A stretch of 64,000 bases of DNA from Castor canadensis. Taxonomy: Eukaryota > Chordata > Mammalia > Rodentia > Castoridae. The notes under the pieces were generated by a model. It did not search any database. It was not told where the DNA came from and saw only the letters and a list, made by a program, of their open reading frames with translations. Positions 49,601-59,105 of this stretch are shown here, in pieces. The first letter of the stretch is position 1, and every line of letters begins with the position of its first letter. The stretch is taken from the NCBI RefSeq assembly GCF_047511655.1, contig NC_133390.1:166878583-166942582 (forward strand). Reading direction: 5' to 3'. Both the position numbers and the translations under genes were made by a program.

Positions 49601-52600
49601 AGGGCCTCATACTTGCTATTTAAGTGCTTTATCATTTGAGCCACTCCACCAGCCCCAAACTGACCACTTCAGCAACCACAAGTCTCTCTGACTTCCAATT
49701 AACTAGTAATCATGTTCCCAAACAGTGTAAGTAACTTGGATTCAAGAAATAAAAATGAGCTTTAGGGTTATACCTATAATCCCAGTACCTGGGAAACTGA
49801 GGCAGGAGGACTGCAAATTCCACTTCGGACTACATAGTAAGTTCGAGGCTAGTCATGGAAACTCAGAAAAACCTTGTCTCGAGGCAATAAAAAGAGTTAG
49901 GAGTATAGCTCAATGGCAGAGTACCTGCATATTATGGGAGAGGTCCTGGGTTCAATCCTCAGTGGTGCCCCTCCCCCTTTGCAAGACAGTGCGCTTTTCT
50001 AATCTAGTGACTTTCTCATCTGATTTTCCAACTATAACAGACTCCTTGCGAAGGCAAGGAGCTAGTCTAGCTTAAAGCTTAAACTTACAAGGCAAGGAAA
50101 TGTAGTGGGGTCACTTTTAAGTTGTTTTCTATGGGTTGTTAGGCTATAGCCTGACTACCTTTATGGAAATGGAATAATATCTCATATTCTATCTTAGCCA
50201 CACCCCAAAATAATTTAAGGCAGGCATGATGGTGCACAACTGTAATCCCAGCACTTGGAGGTGAAGGCAAGAGGATCATGAGTTTGAGGCTATTGTGGGC
50301 TACACAGCAAACCCTGTCTCAAAAACCTAAAATAATAAGGATGGTAATAGTAATAATAAACCCAAAATTGCAATGATTTTGATTGATGGTAATAGTAAGA
50401 ATGATTAGAACCAAAATATCACAAAAGATACAAGTAGTAAAAATTGCCAGTACATTAAGAGTGCTGACACTCTGCTTACCTTCTTCAGTTCATTCTCTAT
50501 CCTTTCTGTCCGCATGATAACGGATACAACAGTGCCCAGGAGGAGAATAAAAGCATAGATCAATCGAGTCACAACGGAATTCTTACTGTTGGGACAGCAA
50601 CTGCACAGCAAGCAGGATGCACCACTACAAAGGCATGGAACCTGTCATAAGAACATCACGGGTCAGTTGAGTGTGGTGACTCACACTTGTAATCCTAGAC
50701 TTGGGAGACAGAGATTGGGAGGATCGTGGGTCCAGGCTGGCCCATGCATAAAGCAAAACCCTCTCTCAAAACTAATCAAAACAAAAACAGCTGGAGATGT
50801 ACTCAAGTGGTACAGCATTGCCTGGGCAAGCGGGAGGCCCTGACTTCAACCCACTGGTATGGGGAGGAAAAGAGGGGAGGGGACCAAACCAAACCATGGG
50901 TCATTTGAGATCTCTTCATTACAAAGATGTTGCAGAGTAGAGGATGCAGCAAACCAGGGTATGACCATTTTAAATGAATTACATGGTTTACAGGCATGGG
51001 CTTCCCAGACCTGGTGGCACACACCTGGAATCCCAGCACCCAGGAGGAGGCAGAAGGATCATGAGTTCAAGACCAGCCTCACGTACAAGACCAGCAGATG
51101 TAAATAATGTACAACTGTGGTCTTAAAACTCCCTCCCAATAATAAGCTTTACTTTTCACAGAAAGTACCTTGTCCACACAAGGGTTTTTACCTTCACCAA
51201 GCTTTTTATGGTTTGGAGCAAGCTGCTAACCTTATCATTTGTAAAATGAACCTAATACCACCTTCCTGAACAAGGTTATTATGTGAAGAATGACACGGTA
51301 TCAGGTATATAAAACACACAGCATAAGGCTTGACTTAGAAAGGTCTCAATGTCATTAGTTGTTATTACTTGTAATTGTAACAAGAAGAAGAAACAGACCA
51401 GTCAGTCTATGTTTAAAAGTTCAAAATCTATAAATGGTAATAGAAGTCTATAAATGGTAATAGAAATTTGGATGTCTTGAAGCCAAAATCAGTTTTATTT
51501 TTTCTTCATTCTCACAGACTTGTCTCATTTTAGCAAATTTTTGCCTGAACAATTCAAACAATTTAGTAGCAATTGCCTACTATTTGCTATGAACTGAACT
51601 GTGTTTCCCCCAAAATTTGTATGTTGGATTCCTAATCCCCAGTACCTCAGATTGTGACCTTATTTGGAAATAGGGTCACTACAGGTATAGTTAGATGAGA
51701 TTATAGTAAAGCAGTGTGGGCAGGAGATTCAATGTGACTAGTGTCATAAAAAGGAGAAATTTGGACACTGTTTTACAATACAGGGACAGCCATATGAAGA
51801 CAGATCTACAAACCACAGAATGTTAAAGACTACCAGCAAACCCACCAGAAGATAGGAAAGATTCTTCCCTCACTAACCTCAGAAGGAGTTTAGTGCCACC
51901 TTAATCTCAGACTTACAGTCTCCATAACTGAGACAATAAATTGCTGTAGTTAGCCAGGTGCTGGTGGCTAATGCCTGTAACCCTAGCTTCTTGGGAGGCT
52001 GAGCTCAGGAGGACTGCAATTCGAGGCCAGCCTGGACAAAGAGCATGTGAGACCCCTACCTCCAAAATAACCAGAGCAAAACAGACTAGAGGTGTGGCTC
52101 AAGTGGTAGAGCACCTGCTTTGCAAACAGCAGCCCTGAGTTCAAAAACCAGTCCCACAAACATAAATAAATAGCTGCTGTTTGCCACCCAATCTGTGGTA
52201 TTGTTGTTAGAGTCCTAGCAAACTAAGACACCTCCTTACTAATCTACAACTGTCATGAGAGTGTAAATACCTTGGGGAGGGGGTGAAGGAAAGACCTTTA
52301 GTGTAGTATCTTTTCTACTTTCTTGTAGTAAGAAATCAGTGAATATCTGCACAACAAACCTGCCCTATTATGTATTATGTCATTTCCCTATTTCACTAAA
52401 GGACAGCTTAAGCCAAAAACCTGGCATCATCCTGGATGCCTTCCCTTTTTCCAAACTCCTCATCAAATCTGTTAGCACATCAATTTGATCCTCAAAATAT
52501 GTCCAGGATCTGATCCCTTTCATGGCACCTTTAACTCTGACTTTGGTCCAAGCCACTACTATGACTCTCATCTGGATTAAATGCAAAAGCTCCTGTCTCA

Positions 52601-54813
52601 CTGCTGTAGTGAATCATTTGCAACCCCTAAAATGGAAGACTATTTTAAGCTGAACATTTGAAATTCAAGAGATGCTGGGGATGAGTTTTTGGTCTAGCGG
52701 TGTAGCTCAGTAGAAGAGCACCTGCCTAGCATATACCATGCCCTGTCTAAGAGCCTAGGTTAGATTCCCAACACTGCAAAATGAAAAAGCCTTCTCAGAA
52801 GTTTCCCTCACCTAACAGCAGTCACTTCTGAGACATGGGCTGCCATAAATTCCCTTTCCAGGGGAGCTTAAAACTCCTCGTGAAGGCTGAGTATGGATCA
52901 AGTGGTAGAACACCTGCCTAGCAAGTGCGAGGCCCTGAGTTCAAACTCCAAAACACAAAACAATACAAAACAAAACTTCCCATGAAGAACTCTCATGTCT
53001 GGGCAAGCACTATCACAAATCTTATCTTCCATTTATTCTCCTAAAACCTTGTTTGTCCTTACAACAGAAGCTTCTGTCTGCTCCCCCCTTTCCGCTACTA
53101 AGTCAGGGATATAAGCCACAAATTCTAATTACCCCTTTGAGTTATTTGTCACCAAGCACTTCTGTGTGTGTATGTCTTGCACACATAAACTCTTTTAGAA
53201 AAAAAATTTAAAACAACCCAGACATGGTGGTGCACATGTGTAATCCCAGCACTTAAGAGGCTGAAGCAGGAGCATCTCAACTTCATGACCAGCCTGGGCT
53301 ACACAACTAGATGGGTCACTGTTTCAAAACAAAACAACAACAAAAAACCCCCACAAAAGTCTTTAACAACCCATTAGACCAGGCTGGGGTATAGCTCAGT
53401 GCCAGCATAAGCGACCTTGGTTTAATTCGCAACACACCAAAAAGATAAAACTGAAAACATGTCCATTGCTTCTCAGCCTTTTGGATCGGATCAAGTACCG
53501 TATCTGCTCTTGCCAGTGTAGTATGTGACATGTTCTCTATCTGAGGACGATATATTGCATGCATTTTTGGAGTAGGAGGTAAGACTAGGAGCTGGCTCCA
53601 TCTACACCATGCACTGACCTGGTATTACAGTATCTCCAGGTATGGCACACGATACGGACAGACAGACAGACATCTTATAAGATCATATAATGGATATCTG
53701 CACAATTTGGCTTCTTGTTACCTTTGTGTGTGTGTGCGTGCATGTAGCAGTGCTGGAGATTAGAGATGAAACCCAGGACCTCTAGCACCACAGGCAAGCG
53801 CTTTCTCTACTACTATTCTCACTCACTCCACTCTCTGGTATACTAAACTCCTTGCTGTTCCTCCTGAATAAAAGGATTAACAAAATGCAAAAATGATTTG
53901 TAGATACAGATGCCTGGGTAGCATCAATTCAAATCTTAAATTCTAAACCAAAGCCAAAATATTCTGTCCCTAAGAAATAGTAGTGAAATGTGCCGAGATT
54001 TAATCCTTGATCAATTACACCCCGCTGGGAAATTAGGAAATAATAAATGATTTCAAAGAACCTCGATTCTCTTGAAACAAGTTTGTGAGAAAATTCAACG
54101 TATTCTTCTCCAGACCCCAGAGTTTTCTTTGTACGAAGTGATTCCTTTCATTTATTTACTTATCTTCACAACAGCTCTCCCGGGAAACAATAAGGTGTTT
54201 ATCCTCACAGATAAGTGACATGGAGAGGTCACAAAATGTTGAATAATAAGCTACAGACTGTTCCTTCCATCAGAGCTGCAGCAGAACTCAAGTCAAAAAA
54301 TCCTAGTTCTGCCACATACTCCCAAGCTACGGAACAAGATTATTCAAGCCTCCCAAAACTAAATGACGCCACCTTCAGAACGGCTTCAAAACGAACCAAA
54401 GAGCCCCCGCCTAGGGAGCTCTCATTCCTTGATCCTCCTCCAGCTCCAAAGCTACCCAGAGTCCGGAAGGTTTGCGGGGGCGGGGCAACCGCAATGGTAA
54501 ACAATGGCGGTTTGACCTCGCACATTCCTCCACTAACGCCGAAGGCGCGTCGAGACGCCACGTCCTGACCTGAGGATGTCGCAGACTGGGGCCTGGACCG
54601 TCTCCCCCCGACCCCCCCCACAAAAAAACAAAAAAAACCTCGCGGCCCCGGCCTACCCACTTCTCCCAGCGGCCTCTGGGATCGAGGCCCGTTCGGGTCG
54701 GGTCGGTTCTTGGAGCTCCCTAATGCCCTGCCCCAAATCGAAGGTTTGGAGAGGACGCAAGACTCCGAACTCACCCAGCTGGCAAGAGAGAAGACGCCCA
54801 ATACAGCCCCCAT
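38645..54813 (-). CDS. SERINC3: SERINC3, serine incorporator 3 (10 coding exons)
   Basis: Ten exons, read on the minus strand from 54813 down to 38645, join to 1,419 nt, giving 472 aa plus stop; human SERINC3 is 473. Every junction is GT-AG with matching phase and there is no stop. The protein begins [13 protein letters not shown] and ends LTGRDFS. It has the Cys-rich N-terminal stretch ([12 protein letters not shown]), about ten hydrophobic segments, the conserved [10 protein letters not shown] helix, the [18 protein letters not shown] loop, an NST glycosylation sequon and the acidic DEEDGQPRR cytoplasmic loop. SERINC proteins are multi-pass membrane proteins of the Golgi and plasma membrane. 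They were named for serine incorporation into lipids and later shown to scramble phospholipids. SERINC3 and SERINC5 lower the infectivity of retroviral particles in human and mouse. The one-residue difference falls in the loop before the acidic cluster. Neighbours TTPAL and the PKIG promoter match human synteny. Confidence 0.97.
39060..39320 (+). mobile_element. L1-like 3' fragment
   Basis: A G/A-rich stretch (AGGAGGGGGGAGGAGG) between GGAAGTATTTTGTATCC and a terminal AATAAAAG plus A run fits the 3' end of a rodent L1. It lies in SERINC3 intron 9, opposite to the gene. Confidence 0.45.
39618..39733 (+). mobile_element. B1-like SINE with long A tail
   Basis: Short B1 body and an uninterrupted A run of about 27, suggesting a recent insertion. 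In SERINC3 intron 9. Confidence 0.75.
39847..40071 (-). CDS. SERINC3: SERINC3 coding exon 9
   Basis: 225 nt. It encodes [15 protein letters not shown], the acidic cytoplasmic loop with [19 protein letters not shown], then [19 protein letters not shown]. One residue is missing relative to human just before GASDEED. The donor is TACAG|GTGGGA. Confidence 0.95.
41110..41190 (+). mobile_element. ID-type SINE
   Basis: GGGCTGGCAGAGTGGCTCAAG, close to SERINC3 exon 8. Confidence 0.75.
41291..41471 (-). CDS. SERINC3: SERINC3 coding exon 8
   Basis: 181 nt. It encodes [10 protein letters not shown], a variable extracellular loop with an N-glycosylation sequon (ANST) and a Pro/Ser/Thr-rich stretch, then the helix [14 protein letters not shown]. 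The loop diverges from human more than the helices, as expected for an exposed loop. Confidence 0.95.
42262..42352 (-). CDS. SERINC3: SERINC3 coding exon 7
   Basis: 91 nt. It encodes [20 protein letters not shown] then [10 protein letters not shown]. This is the most conserved loop and helix of the family. The donor is ACCTG|GTAAGG. Confidence 0.95.
42680..42805 (-). mobile_element. 7SL-derived monomer, Alu-like
   Basis: GAGACGGGGTCTCATTATGTC and CGCCCAGGCTGCTTCAAACT read closer to an ancestral FAM/FLAM-type monomer than to the local B1-like copies. Confidence 0.6.
42815..43020 (-). mobile_element. ID+7SL dimeric SINE
   Basis: GGACCTCACGCTTGCTAGGC, then CCTCCTGATCTCTGCCTTC. Confidence 0.75.
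43125..43215 (-). mobile_element. ID-type SINE
   Basis: Older antisense form with CACTAAGCTACACTCC. Confidence 0.6.
43265..43590 (+). mobile_element. Three-part SINE
   Basis: 7SL-like 43268-43370, second 7SL-like 43380-43480, ID unit 43500-43585. Confidence 0.75.
43705..43795 (-). mobile_element. ID-type SINE
   Basis: GGTGCTCTACCTCTTAAGCC, 230 bp from SERINC3 exon 6. Confidence 0.7.
44023..44192 (-). CDS. SERINC3: SERINC3 coding exon 6
   Basis: 170 nt. It encodes two hydrophobic segments around [20 protein letters not shown] and ends IHPKIQ|GTATGG. The acceptor has a long pyrimidine tract. Confidence 0.95.
44495..44618 (+). mobile_element. B1-like SINE
   Basis: GCATGGTGGTGAACACCTGT head with a CA/A tail. 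Confidence 0.75.
44783..44910 (+). mobile_element. B1-like SINE
   Basis: GGCTTGGTGACACACAAC head; tail (CAAAA)n. Confidence 0.7.
45070..45145 (+). mobile_element. ID-type SINE, truncated
   Basis: CATCTGCCTAGCATGTACAA, lacking the normal start. Confidence 0.55.
45275..45380 (-). mobile_element. B1-like SINE
   Basis: CTTGCTATGTAGACCAGGC and GATCCTCCTGCCTAGTCTCC. Confidence 0.65.
45822..46015 (+). mobile_element. Dimeric 7SL+tRNA-like SINE
   Basis: CACCAGTGGCTCACGCCTG head joined to GGCTGGTGGAGTGGCTCAAGG. The clearest dimer in the window. Confidence 0.8.
46040..46155 (-). mobile_element. B1-like SINE
   Basis: GGCTGGCCTGGAACTCACAG, a typical B1 antisense core. Confidence 0.75.
46578..46720 (-). 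mobile_element. 7SL-type SINE with long T run
   Basis: Opens with about 25 T, then CCTGGGCTGGCCTCAAACC. Confidence 0.7.
46847..46984 (-). CDS. SERINC3: SERINC3 coding exon 5
   Basis: 138 nt. It encodes [20 protein letters not shown] and the conserved [10 protein letters not shown] motif, then [10 protein letters not shown]. The acceptor is GTTTGCAG and the donor is GCTG|GTAAGT. Confidence 0.95.
46985..48179 (-). other. SERINC3: SERINC3 intron 4
   Basis: 1.2 kb. One ID-type SINE (47400-47490) is present; otherwise it is unique AT-rich sequence with no other exon candidate. Confidence 0.85.
47400..47490 (+). mobile_element. ID-type SINE
   Basis: GGCTCAAACAGTAGAGAGCC and an A run. Confidence 0.7.
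48180..48259 (-). CDS. SERINC3: SERINC3 coding exon 4
   Basis: An 80-nt exon with acceptor TTTCATAG and donor CCTCAG|GTATGG. It encodes [20 protein letters not shown] and GGPFTS, a membrane helix with a conserved Gly-rich turn. Confidence 0.95.
49268..49461 (-). CDS. SERINC3: SERINC3 coding exon 3
   Basis: 194 nt with acceptor CTCTGCAG and donor AATGG|GTACGT. It encodes [10 protein letters not shown], the DKDC-like segment ([15 protein letters not shown]) and a second hydrophobic helix ([11 protein letters not shown]). The luminal part between helices differs most from human. Confidence 0.95.
49560..49660 (-). mobile_element. ID-type SINE
   Basis: GGTGGTACTGGGGTTTGAAC; in SERINC3 intron 2. 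Confidence 0.75.
49750..49978 (+). mobile_element. B1-like SINE then ID-type SINE
   Basis: B1-like 49765-49890, ID-type 49893-49970. Confidence 0.65.
50217..50335 (+). mobile_element. B1-like SINE
   Basis: GGCATGATGGTGCACAACTG, ending in A/T-rich tail 145 bp from exon 2. Confidence 0.75.
50480..50641 (-). CDS. SERINC3: SERINC3 coding exon 2
   Basis: 162 nt, exactly 54 codons as in human. It encodes [16 protein letters not shown] and the first long membrane helix ([16 protein letters not shown]), ending NELKK|GTAAGC. The many cysteines at the membrane edge are typical of the family. Confidence 0.95.
50665..50860 (+). mobile_element. Dimeric 7SL+tRNA-like SINE
   Basis: Starts only about 25 bp upstream of the exon 2 acceptor of SERINC3 (at 50641), in the opposite direction, so it lies close to the branch point region. 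Confidence 0.7.
51005..51100 (+). mobile_element. B1-like SINE
   Basis: ACCTGGTGGCACACACCTGG head, short body. Confidence 0.7.
51427..51466 (+). repeat. 20-bp tandem duplication
   Basis: TCTATAAATGGTAATAGAAG occurs twice in a row; the second copy ends in A in place of G. Confidence 0.9.
51594..52230 (+). mobile_element. Old LTR-like element split by a SINE
   Basis: The first part (51594-51950) has CCCCAGTACCTCAGATTGTGA and GACAATAAATTGCTGT; the last part (52170-52230) has CCACCCAATCTGTGGTATTG and CTAGCAAACTAAGACA. A dimeric SINE fills the gap. Confidence 0.6.
51951..52172 (+). mobile_element. Dimeric SINE inside an LTR
   Basis: GTGCTGGTGGCTAATGCCTG head; ID part near 52090. It splits the LTR-like element 51594-52230. 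Confidence 0.75.
52690..52785 (+). mobile_element. ID-type SINE
   Basis: GGTGTAGCTCAGTAGAAGAGC with a small internal insertion. Confidence 0.65.
52885..52975 (+). mobile_element. ID-type SINE
   Basis: CAAGTGGTAGAACACCTGCC and (CAAAA) tail. Confidence 0.7.
53215..53455 (+). mobile_element. B1-like SINE then ID-type SINE
   Basis: B1-like 53215-53345 and ID-type 53380-53455, directly before the U2 pseudogene. Confidence 0.7.
53465..53650 (+). pseudogene. U2 snRNA pseudogene (near full length)
   Basis: It matches U2 from ATTGCTTCTCAGCCTTTTGG to CCTGGTATTACAGTATCTCC and on to the end, about 186 nt, with many substitutions. The branch-site pairing region, normally GUAGUA, is altered (ACCGTA), so a working U2 is very unlikely. 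It sits in SERINC3 intron 1 on the opposite strand. Confidence 0.88.
53735..53820 (-). mobile_element. ID-type SINE
   Basis: Degenerate antisense form with GTGTGTGTGC tail. Confidence 0.55.
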
Positions 54814-55080
54814 GGTGACGCCGGTGATGGAAGCAGCCGGCCAGGAGGCTTCTTGCGCTGGCAGTGACTGCTCGCCAAGGCGTCGCCCCAGAAACCCCAC
54901 GGTTTCCCAGGCCGGAAGTACGGCCCACCCTTCGCAGGATGCGTAGATCGCGTCACTGCGTGACCCCGCCCACCACCCTCCGTCGCAGCTGCCCACGCAT
55001 AGTCATTGGTTGAGACGGAAGGCGGGGCTACCCAAGAGGGGAAGGCGGGGCTGAGTGTGCCGGTAATGGAGGGGCTGCGA
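54380..55080 (-). promoter_or_regulatory. SERINC3: CpG-island promoter of SERINC3
   Basis: A GC-rich, CpG-dense block around exon 1. On the upstream side (higher coordinates) it carries an ETS site (CCGGAAGT, 54912-54919), CGTCA/TGACG-like half sites near 54951-54962 and an inverted CCAAT box at 55005-55009. No TATA box. Transcription probably starts near 54930. Confidence 0.8.
54775..54813 (-). CDS. SERINC3: SERINC3 coding exon 1
   Basis: Thirteen codons, [13 protein letters not shown], then TGG|GTGAGT. The start sits in a strong Kozak context (GTCACCATGG). The exon lies within the CpG island; the 5'UTR probably runs to about 54930. Confidence 0.95.
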
Positions 55081-55250
55081 GGACTTGGCTCCTTAACCTC
55101 GCGTGAATTGGCTTAGAACTTACGAGTAAAGTGGGGTTGGGGAGTGGGGTCGCACTGGGTCCACCGAGAGACACAGTGTCAACCCAGTGATACTGAAGAA
55201 GCTGCGTCTCTTATTAAAGATGCAGCAGCCTGTTTTACCTTGGTTGACTA

Positions 55251-55860
55251 TGAAACTAATTTTGGACTGAAGGCCCAAACTCCTGAGATTCCATATTCCA
55301 GTTTAGCTACCCGCCTGTAAACGCCAAATAAAAGAGGCATGGTGAATGCAGAGAAAGGAGATTTATTACATGGCTGGGGACATGTGGTGGGAAGAGGCAG
55401 AGTAAGCACTCAGTGCATCTTCAGACATGATGAGCTATAGGTTTAAGTAGACAAAAGAACAGGGGGCAGGGGACAAAGGTATGCATTGTTAAACATTCCC
55501 AGTCACAGGTGTGGTTTTGTTAGTCTCCTTGCTGGCAGTCTTGGTCAGGCAAGTGGTCTGGTGGTCTGGTCCAGTTCTGGGAAGTTATCACCTGGAGGGA
55601 GTAATCTGGTTCCTGTTTGAGAGGATGTGAATTGTCCTCACTTAGGAGGGTGGCAGCTTCAGCTGGCTCTGGTTCCTTGTCATAAAGATGTTATCAGTTC
55701 TGTCCTTTCTGGAATCCAAGGTGATCACAAAGTGACTGTAAAGAGAACAGCTTAAAGCAAAGACATACAAAATGGAGGCAAGGATGCCAAGCTTCTCCTG
55801 TTGTGTGCCCAAGTAAGGAGTCAGTGCTTTTCAACAAAAGCAATTTGAATGCCTCTTACA
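55251..55860 (-). mobile_element. Solo LTR, ERV-type (copy A, minus)
   Basis: On the minus strand it runs TG...CA, with a TACTTAAA TATA-like box before CTCTGCCTCTTCC and an AATAAA at 55362-55367. It is clearly homologous, end to end, to the plus-strand copy at 60921-61600: both have CAGTCACTTTGTGATCACC, CTTTTGTCTACTTAAACC and the same poly(A) region. I see no clear target duplication, so ends are good to a few bases. No internal viral genes lie beside it. Confidence 0.75.
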
Positions 55861-55949
55861 AGTAGATTGTGATGGTGGGGAGATGGAACGTTGAAGGTCC
55901 AGAGCCAAAATCACCTTGGGGTTATTTTAAGCTAATGAATAATTAAATG

Positions 55950-56030
55950 AGACTGGAGTGGCTCAAGTGGTAGAGCACCTGCCTAGCAAGCAGGTAAGCC
56001 CTGAGTTCAAACTCCAGTACTTCAAAATTA
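55950..56030 (+). mobile_element. ID-type SINE
   Basis: GAGTGGCTCAAGTGGTAGAG, near consensus. Confidence 0.75.
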
Positions 56031-56424
56031 AATGAATATAATAATAATTAAATGATAACCATTTACTTTAACTTTTGTATATGACCTAACATGCTTGTAG
56101 CTAATAGATCAGTGTCTCCAAAGGTATCACTAAGCTTAGCAGATCTTTAGTCTCCACCAAACCTAAAGGTAGGAATGCTGTAATATCTGAAACCTGAAGA
56201 AGAAATTTCCCCCTTTGTTGTAACTGATGCTCCCACCAGTGTAATTGGCAAAGGCATTGATTTATGACTGTTTTGTAACTATAAAACATGCAATCTCTTC
56301 CACCATGGAACATATCATTCACGACAAATTGAATCCACCTTCTCAGGCCGTGATCATTCACGGAATATAAATGCACTGTGTCATAGTGTGATGAGTATTT
56401 AGGAGGTGTATGATAGAATGTTTT

Positions 56425-56515
56425 TTGATTTTGGTGGTACTGGGATTTAAACTCAGGGTTTCACACTTGCTAGGCAGGAGCTCTACTACTTGAGCCACTA
56501 TGCCAGCTGAGGGAA
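56425..56515 (-). mobile_element. ID-type SINE
   Basis: GGTGGTACTGGGATTTAAAC and ACTTGAGCCACTATGCC. Confidence 0.75.
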
Positions 56516-56934
56516 TATTTTTCCATAAAAGTATATTCAAGGGCTGGGGAAGCATGGAGCTCAGTGCTTGAGTATCTGCTAACATGTGAAAAGCCCTGGA
56601 TCCCATCTGTTGCACACACACACAAAACTATTTAAGTGCCTACTGCCTGCTATGTAAAGAAGAAGGTAGCTTAGTTGGGGAGTACCCTTGGAAGACTTTT
56701 CTGAGGGTTTTATATTCAGTTTGTGAACCAAAGGATGAGTCCAAGTCAGTCAAGAAAAGATGGGCGTTGCTTCTTATGTCAAAAGACAAAATTACAACAA
56801 TTTAAAGGTCTGAATTGGCTTTGTTTCTGTATCTTGAATAGGGCAACACTTTGTTAAGTATTCTGAGGAAAAGAAACTGGTTTTCTAGACAGAAGAGCTT
56901 GAAGAAAGCAGAAACAAATGAAAAGTGTATTTAG

Positions 56935-57020
56935 GACTGGGGGCATGGCACAAATGGTGGAGGGCCTGCCTAACAAGCCCAAGGCTTTCAATTCAAACCT
57001 CAGTATTGAAAAAGAAAAAG
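56935..57020 (+). mobile_element. ID-type SINE
   Basis: GGACTGGGGGCATGGCACAA; a weaker ID-like remnant follows at 56540-56630 on the other side. Confidence 0.6.
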
Positions 57021-57599
57021 TGTATTTAGTGCCTAACAAGTGTTGGGATTAAAGACATATTCCACCATGCCTGGCTCACATCGTCAGTTTAATATCTGTT
57101 TTGGGGCCTAGCATGTATGAGGCCCTAGGTTAAATTCCAAAACCACCACACAAACACAAATCAGCCCAATCTTCATATAATCTAAAACTGGGATCTTCAA
57201 AAAAAAAAAAAGTGCTAAAGATTTATTTGGAGTTACGATTTTTAAAAATTAACTTTTATTTTTAAAAAAAAATCACACTCTGTTTTGAAGTGTGTGTTTG
57301 CAGTTATTTCTACCAAATGGTGCTAGTTTCCCACTTAAGCAGTGGTATAATTTTTTTTTCTAAATTTTTGTAAAAAATTGAGCATTCATTTCAAGTAAAA
57401 AGTGGAAAAATTACATATATATGTTATGGTAGAATGTTCAGGTCTTTGAAAGGGAAGGAGAAACTGAGGACAAAGGAAACTCCACAAGTTACATAGAAAG
57501 AAAGAAGCTACCCTAATCCTAAACTAGCCTGTGTTGTCACTAGGCTACACAGGATTGATTGCTGGTGTTCCTGGAGTCCTAGGCTACAGCCTGACTCTT

Positions 57600-58910
57600 G
57601 GGGGATCCCAACAAATTGGCTTCAGCTATTTGTCCTGTTAACCATGCTGGTGCAGTCTGTGATCAGAAAACTTCCAAATTCTATGTATCCCACTGGAATG
57701 AATCCATGGCAGGACATGTGGGTTTAAAGGGAGTTTATTAAAAGTTAGGGAAGAAAAATACAAATGGAAGCATGGGTGCAGCCTAAGTGGAAGCCTGAAG
57801 CTGAGAGAGCTTTTAAAACCTACATTAACCTATGGGAAGGGGAGCACAAGGAGATTCCCAGCTAATAATGATTGGGGAGGGGCACAGGTGGTTCCTGGCC
57901 AGGTGAGGGTGGTTCCTGAGCCAAGGCATGGTTAATCTAAGATGGAATGTTTTTTCTGAGTCCCAAACTTTCTCTAATTTAGCCTGCCTCAGTCCCAGAA
58001 ATCAAACGGGAATAGTAGTGATGAGAGGCAGGAAAGTAACTTAATTTTTGGTATGATCATACCAGGAGCTTCTCATAGTCCTATTTTTTGGGAACTGACA
58101 TGAGCTCTGGGTTTAAATAGAGGAAGACTTGGGGCAGGGTTGGAAGAAGCACATAATTAAACGGTCTTGAGCAAACTAGTCTCCTTGATCATCCAGGTTT
58201 TGGTCGCAGTCTTATCCATGTCAAAGAAACTGCCATCGATCTCCATGGCTTGGAGGGTGGGGCAATGGAGATGCCCCACGATGTTTATCTATCAGACCTG
58301 TGGTAGAGATGGGGGCAGTTCCGATCGGTGAGATGATTGCTCCTGCTTGGTGAGTGGGGGGTGGGGGGCACAGATTCATCACGGGGTGAACCCAAGGTGA
58401 CTGCAGGTTTAGAGCAATGACTGGAGACTTTCAGGCGTTGCTCCAGGGGTCTGGAACAGGATGTTGCAAAACCAAAAATACCTTAGTTGCTCTTGTCTTG
58501 AAGGCATGTAAGTTAGGTAAATTTAGGGCTAGTCAATCTCTATCACCAGTTTTTAGACAGACACTCCTTAAATGCTCACATGCTTCTTGCAGAGCTCCTT
58601 TTCCCCAGAGAAACAGATGAAGGTATAGACACCATCCTTTTCATCCAGCTCTTAGTTGCCTATTGGGCTTCTGCAGACCCAACTAAAGACTGCTTTTTAA
58701 AAAAGTGGCCTCTAAGACCGTGTTATGTAGGGTTATCTCTAGGTGTGTAGTTTTGGTCATTTGTGACAGTTGCTCAGCTGTAGGCCTTGCCCAAGTTCAA
58801 GGTTTAGCATTCCTAAGTCACTTGCTCCTGGTTGGTTCTGAGTTCACTTTCCTGGCAGCAGCCTAACGTACGCATAGTCCCAGTCTCCTAATGACCCACA
58901 ACTCTACAGT
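57600..58910 (-). mobile_element. Possible decayed ERV 3' part with LTR
   Basis: In the minus direction, 58080 down to about 57600 has LTR-like traits (AATAAA at 57734-57739, then an R/U5-like segment). The GC-varied, SINE-free sequence 58090-58910 could be old internal sequence. No open viral reading frame remains. It could also be ordinary unique DNA; confidence is modest. Confidence 0.35.
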
Positions 58911-59092
58911 GAATGTTTTTAATGTAGGTGCTATTAGGGATGGAACTCATGGCCTTGAACGTGAGAGGCAATCACCCTATTACATTTATGAAATATTAAA
59001 CAATATTGCATAAAATAACACAGTGAAATTGAAGCGTCTTTTCCTTCCTACCCCCCATCTCCTAGACCTCCTTCCAGGAGGTATATGCCAGC

Positions 59093-59105
59093 AACACGCG
59101 CACAC

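Larger units (their letters stand above)
50642..54774 (-). other. SERINC3: SERINC3 intron 1
   Basis: The largest SERINC3 intron, at 4.1 kb. It holds at least eight SINEs, a split LTR-like element (51594-52230), the U2 pseudogene (53465-53650), a 20-bp duplication (51427-51466) and a short GACA repeat near 53658-53673. The part next to exon 1 (53830-54380) is unique sequence. Confidence 0.85.

Noticed and set aside
54340..54996. Long minus-strand frame running through SERINC3 exon 1
   Set aside because: The part after SLASW reads across the GTGAGT donor into the intron and the part before the ATG is 5'UTR. Only 54775-54813 is real coding.
58417..58620. 67-codon plus-strand frame
   Set aside because: No domain; runs against the likely direction of the ERV-like block.
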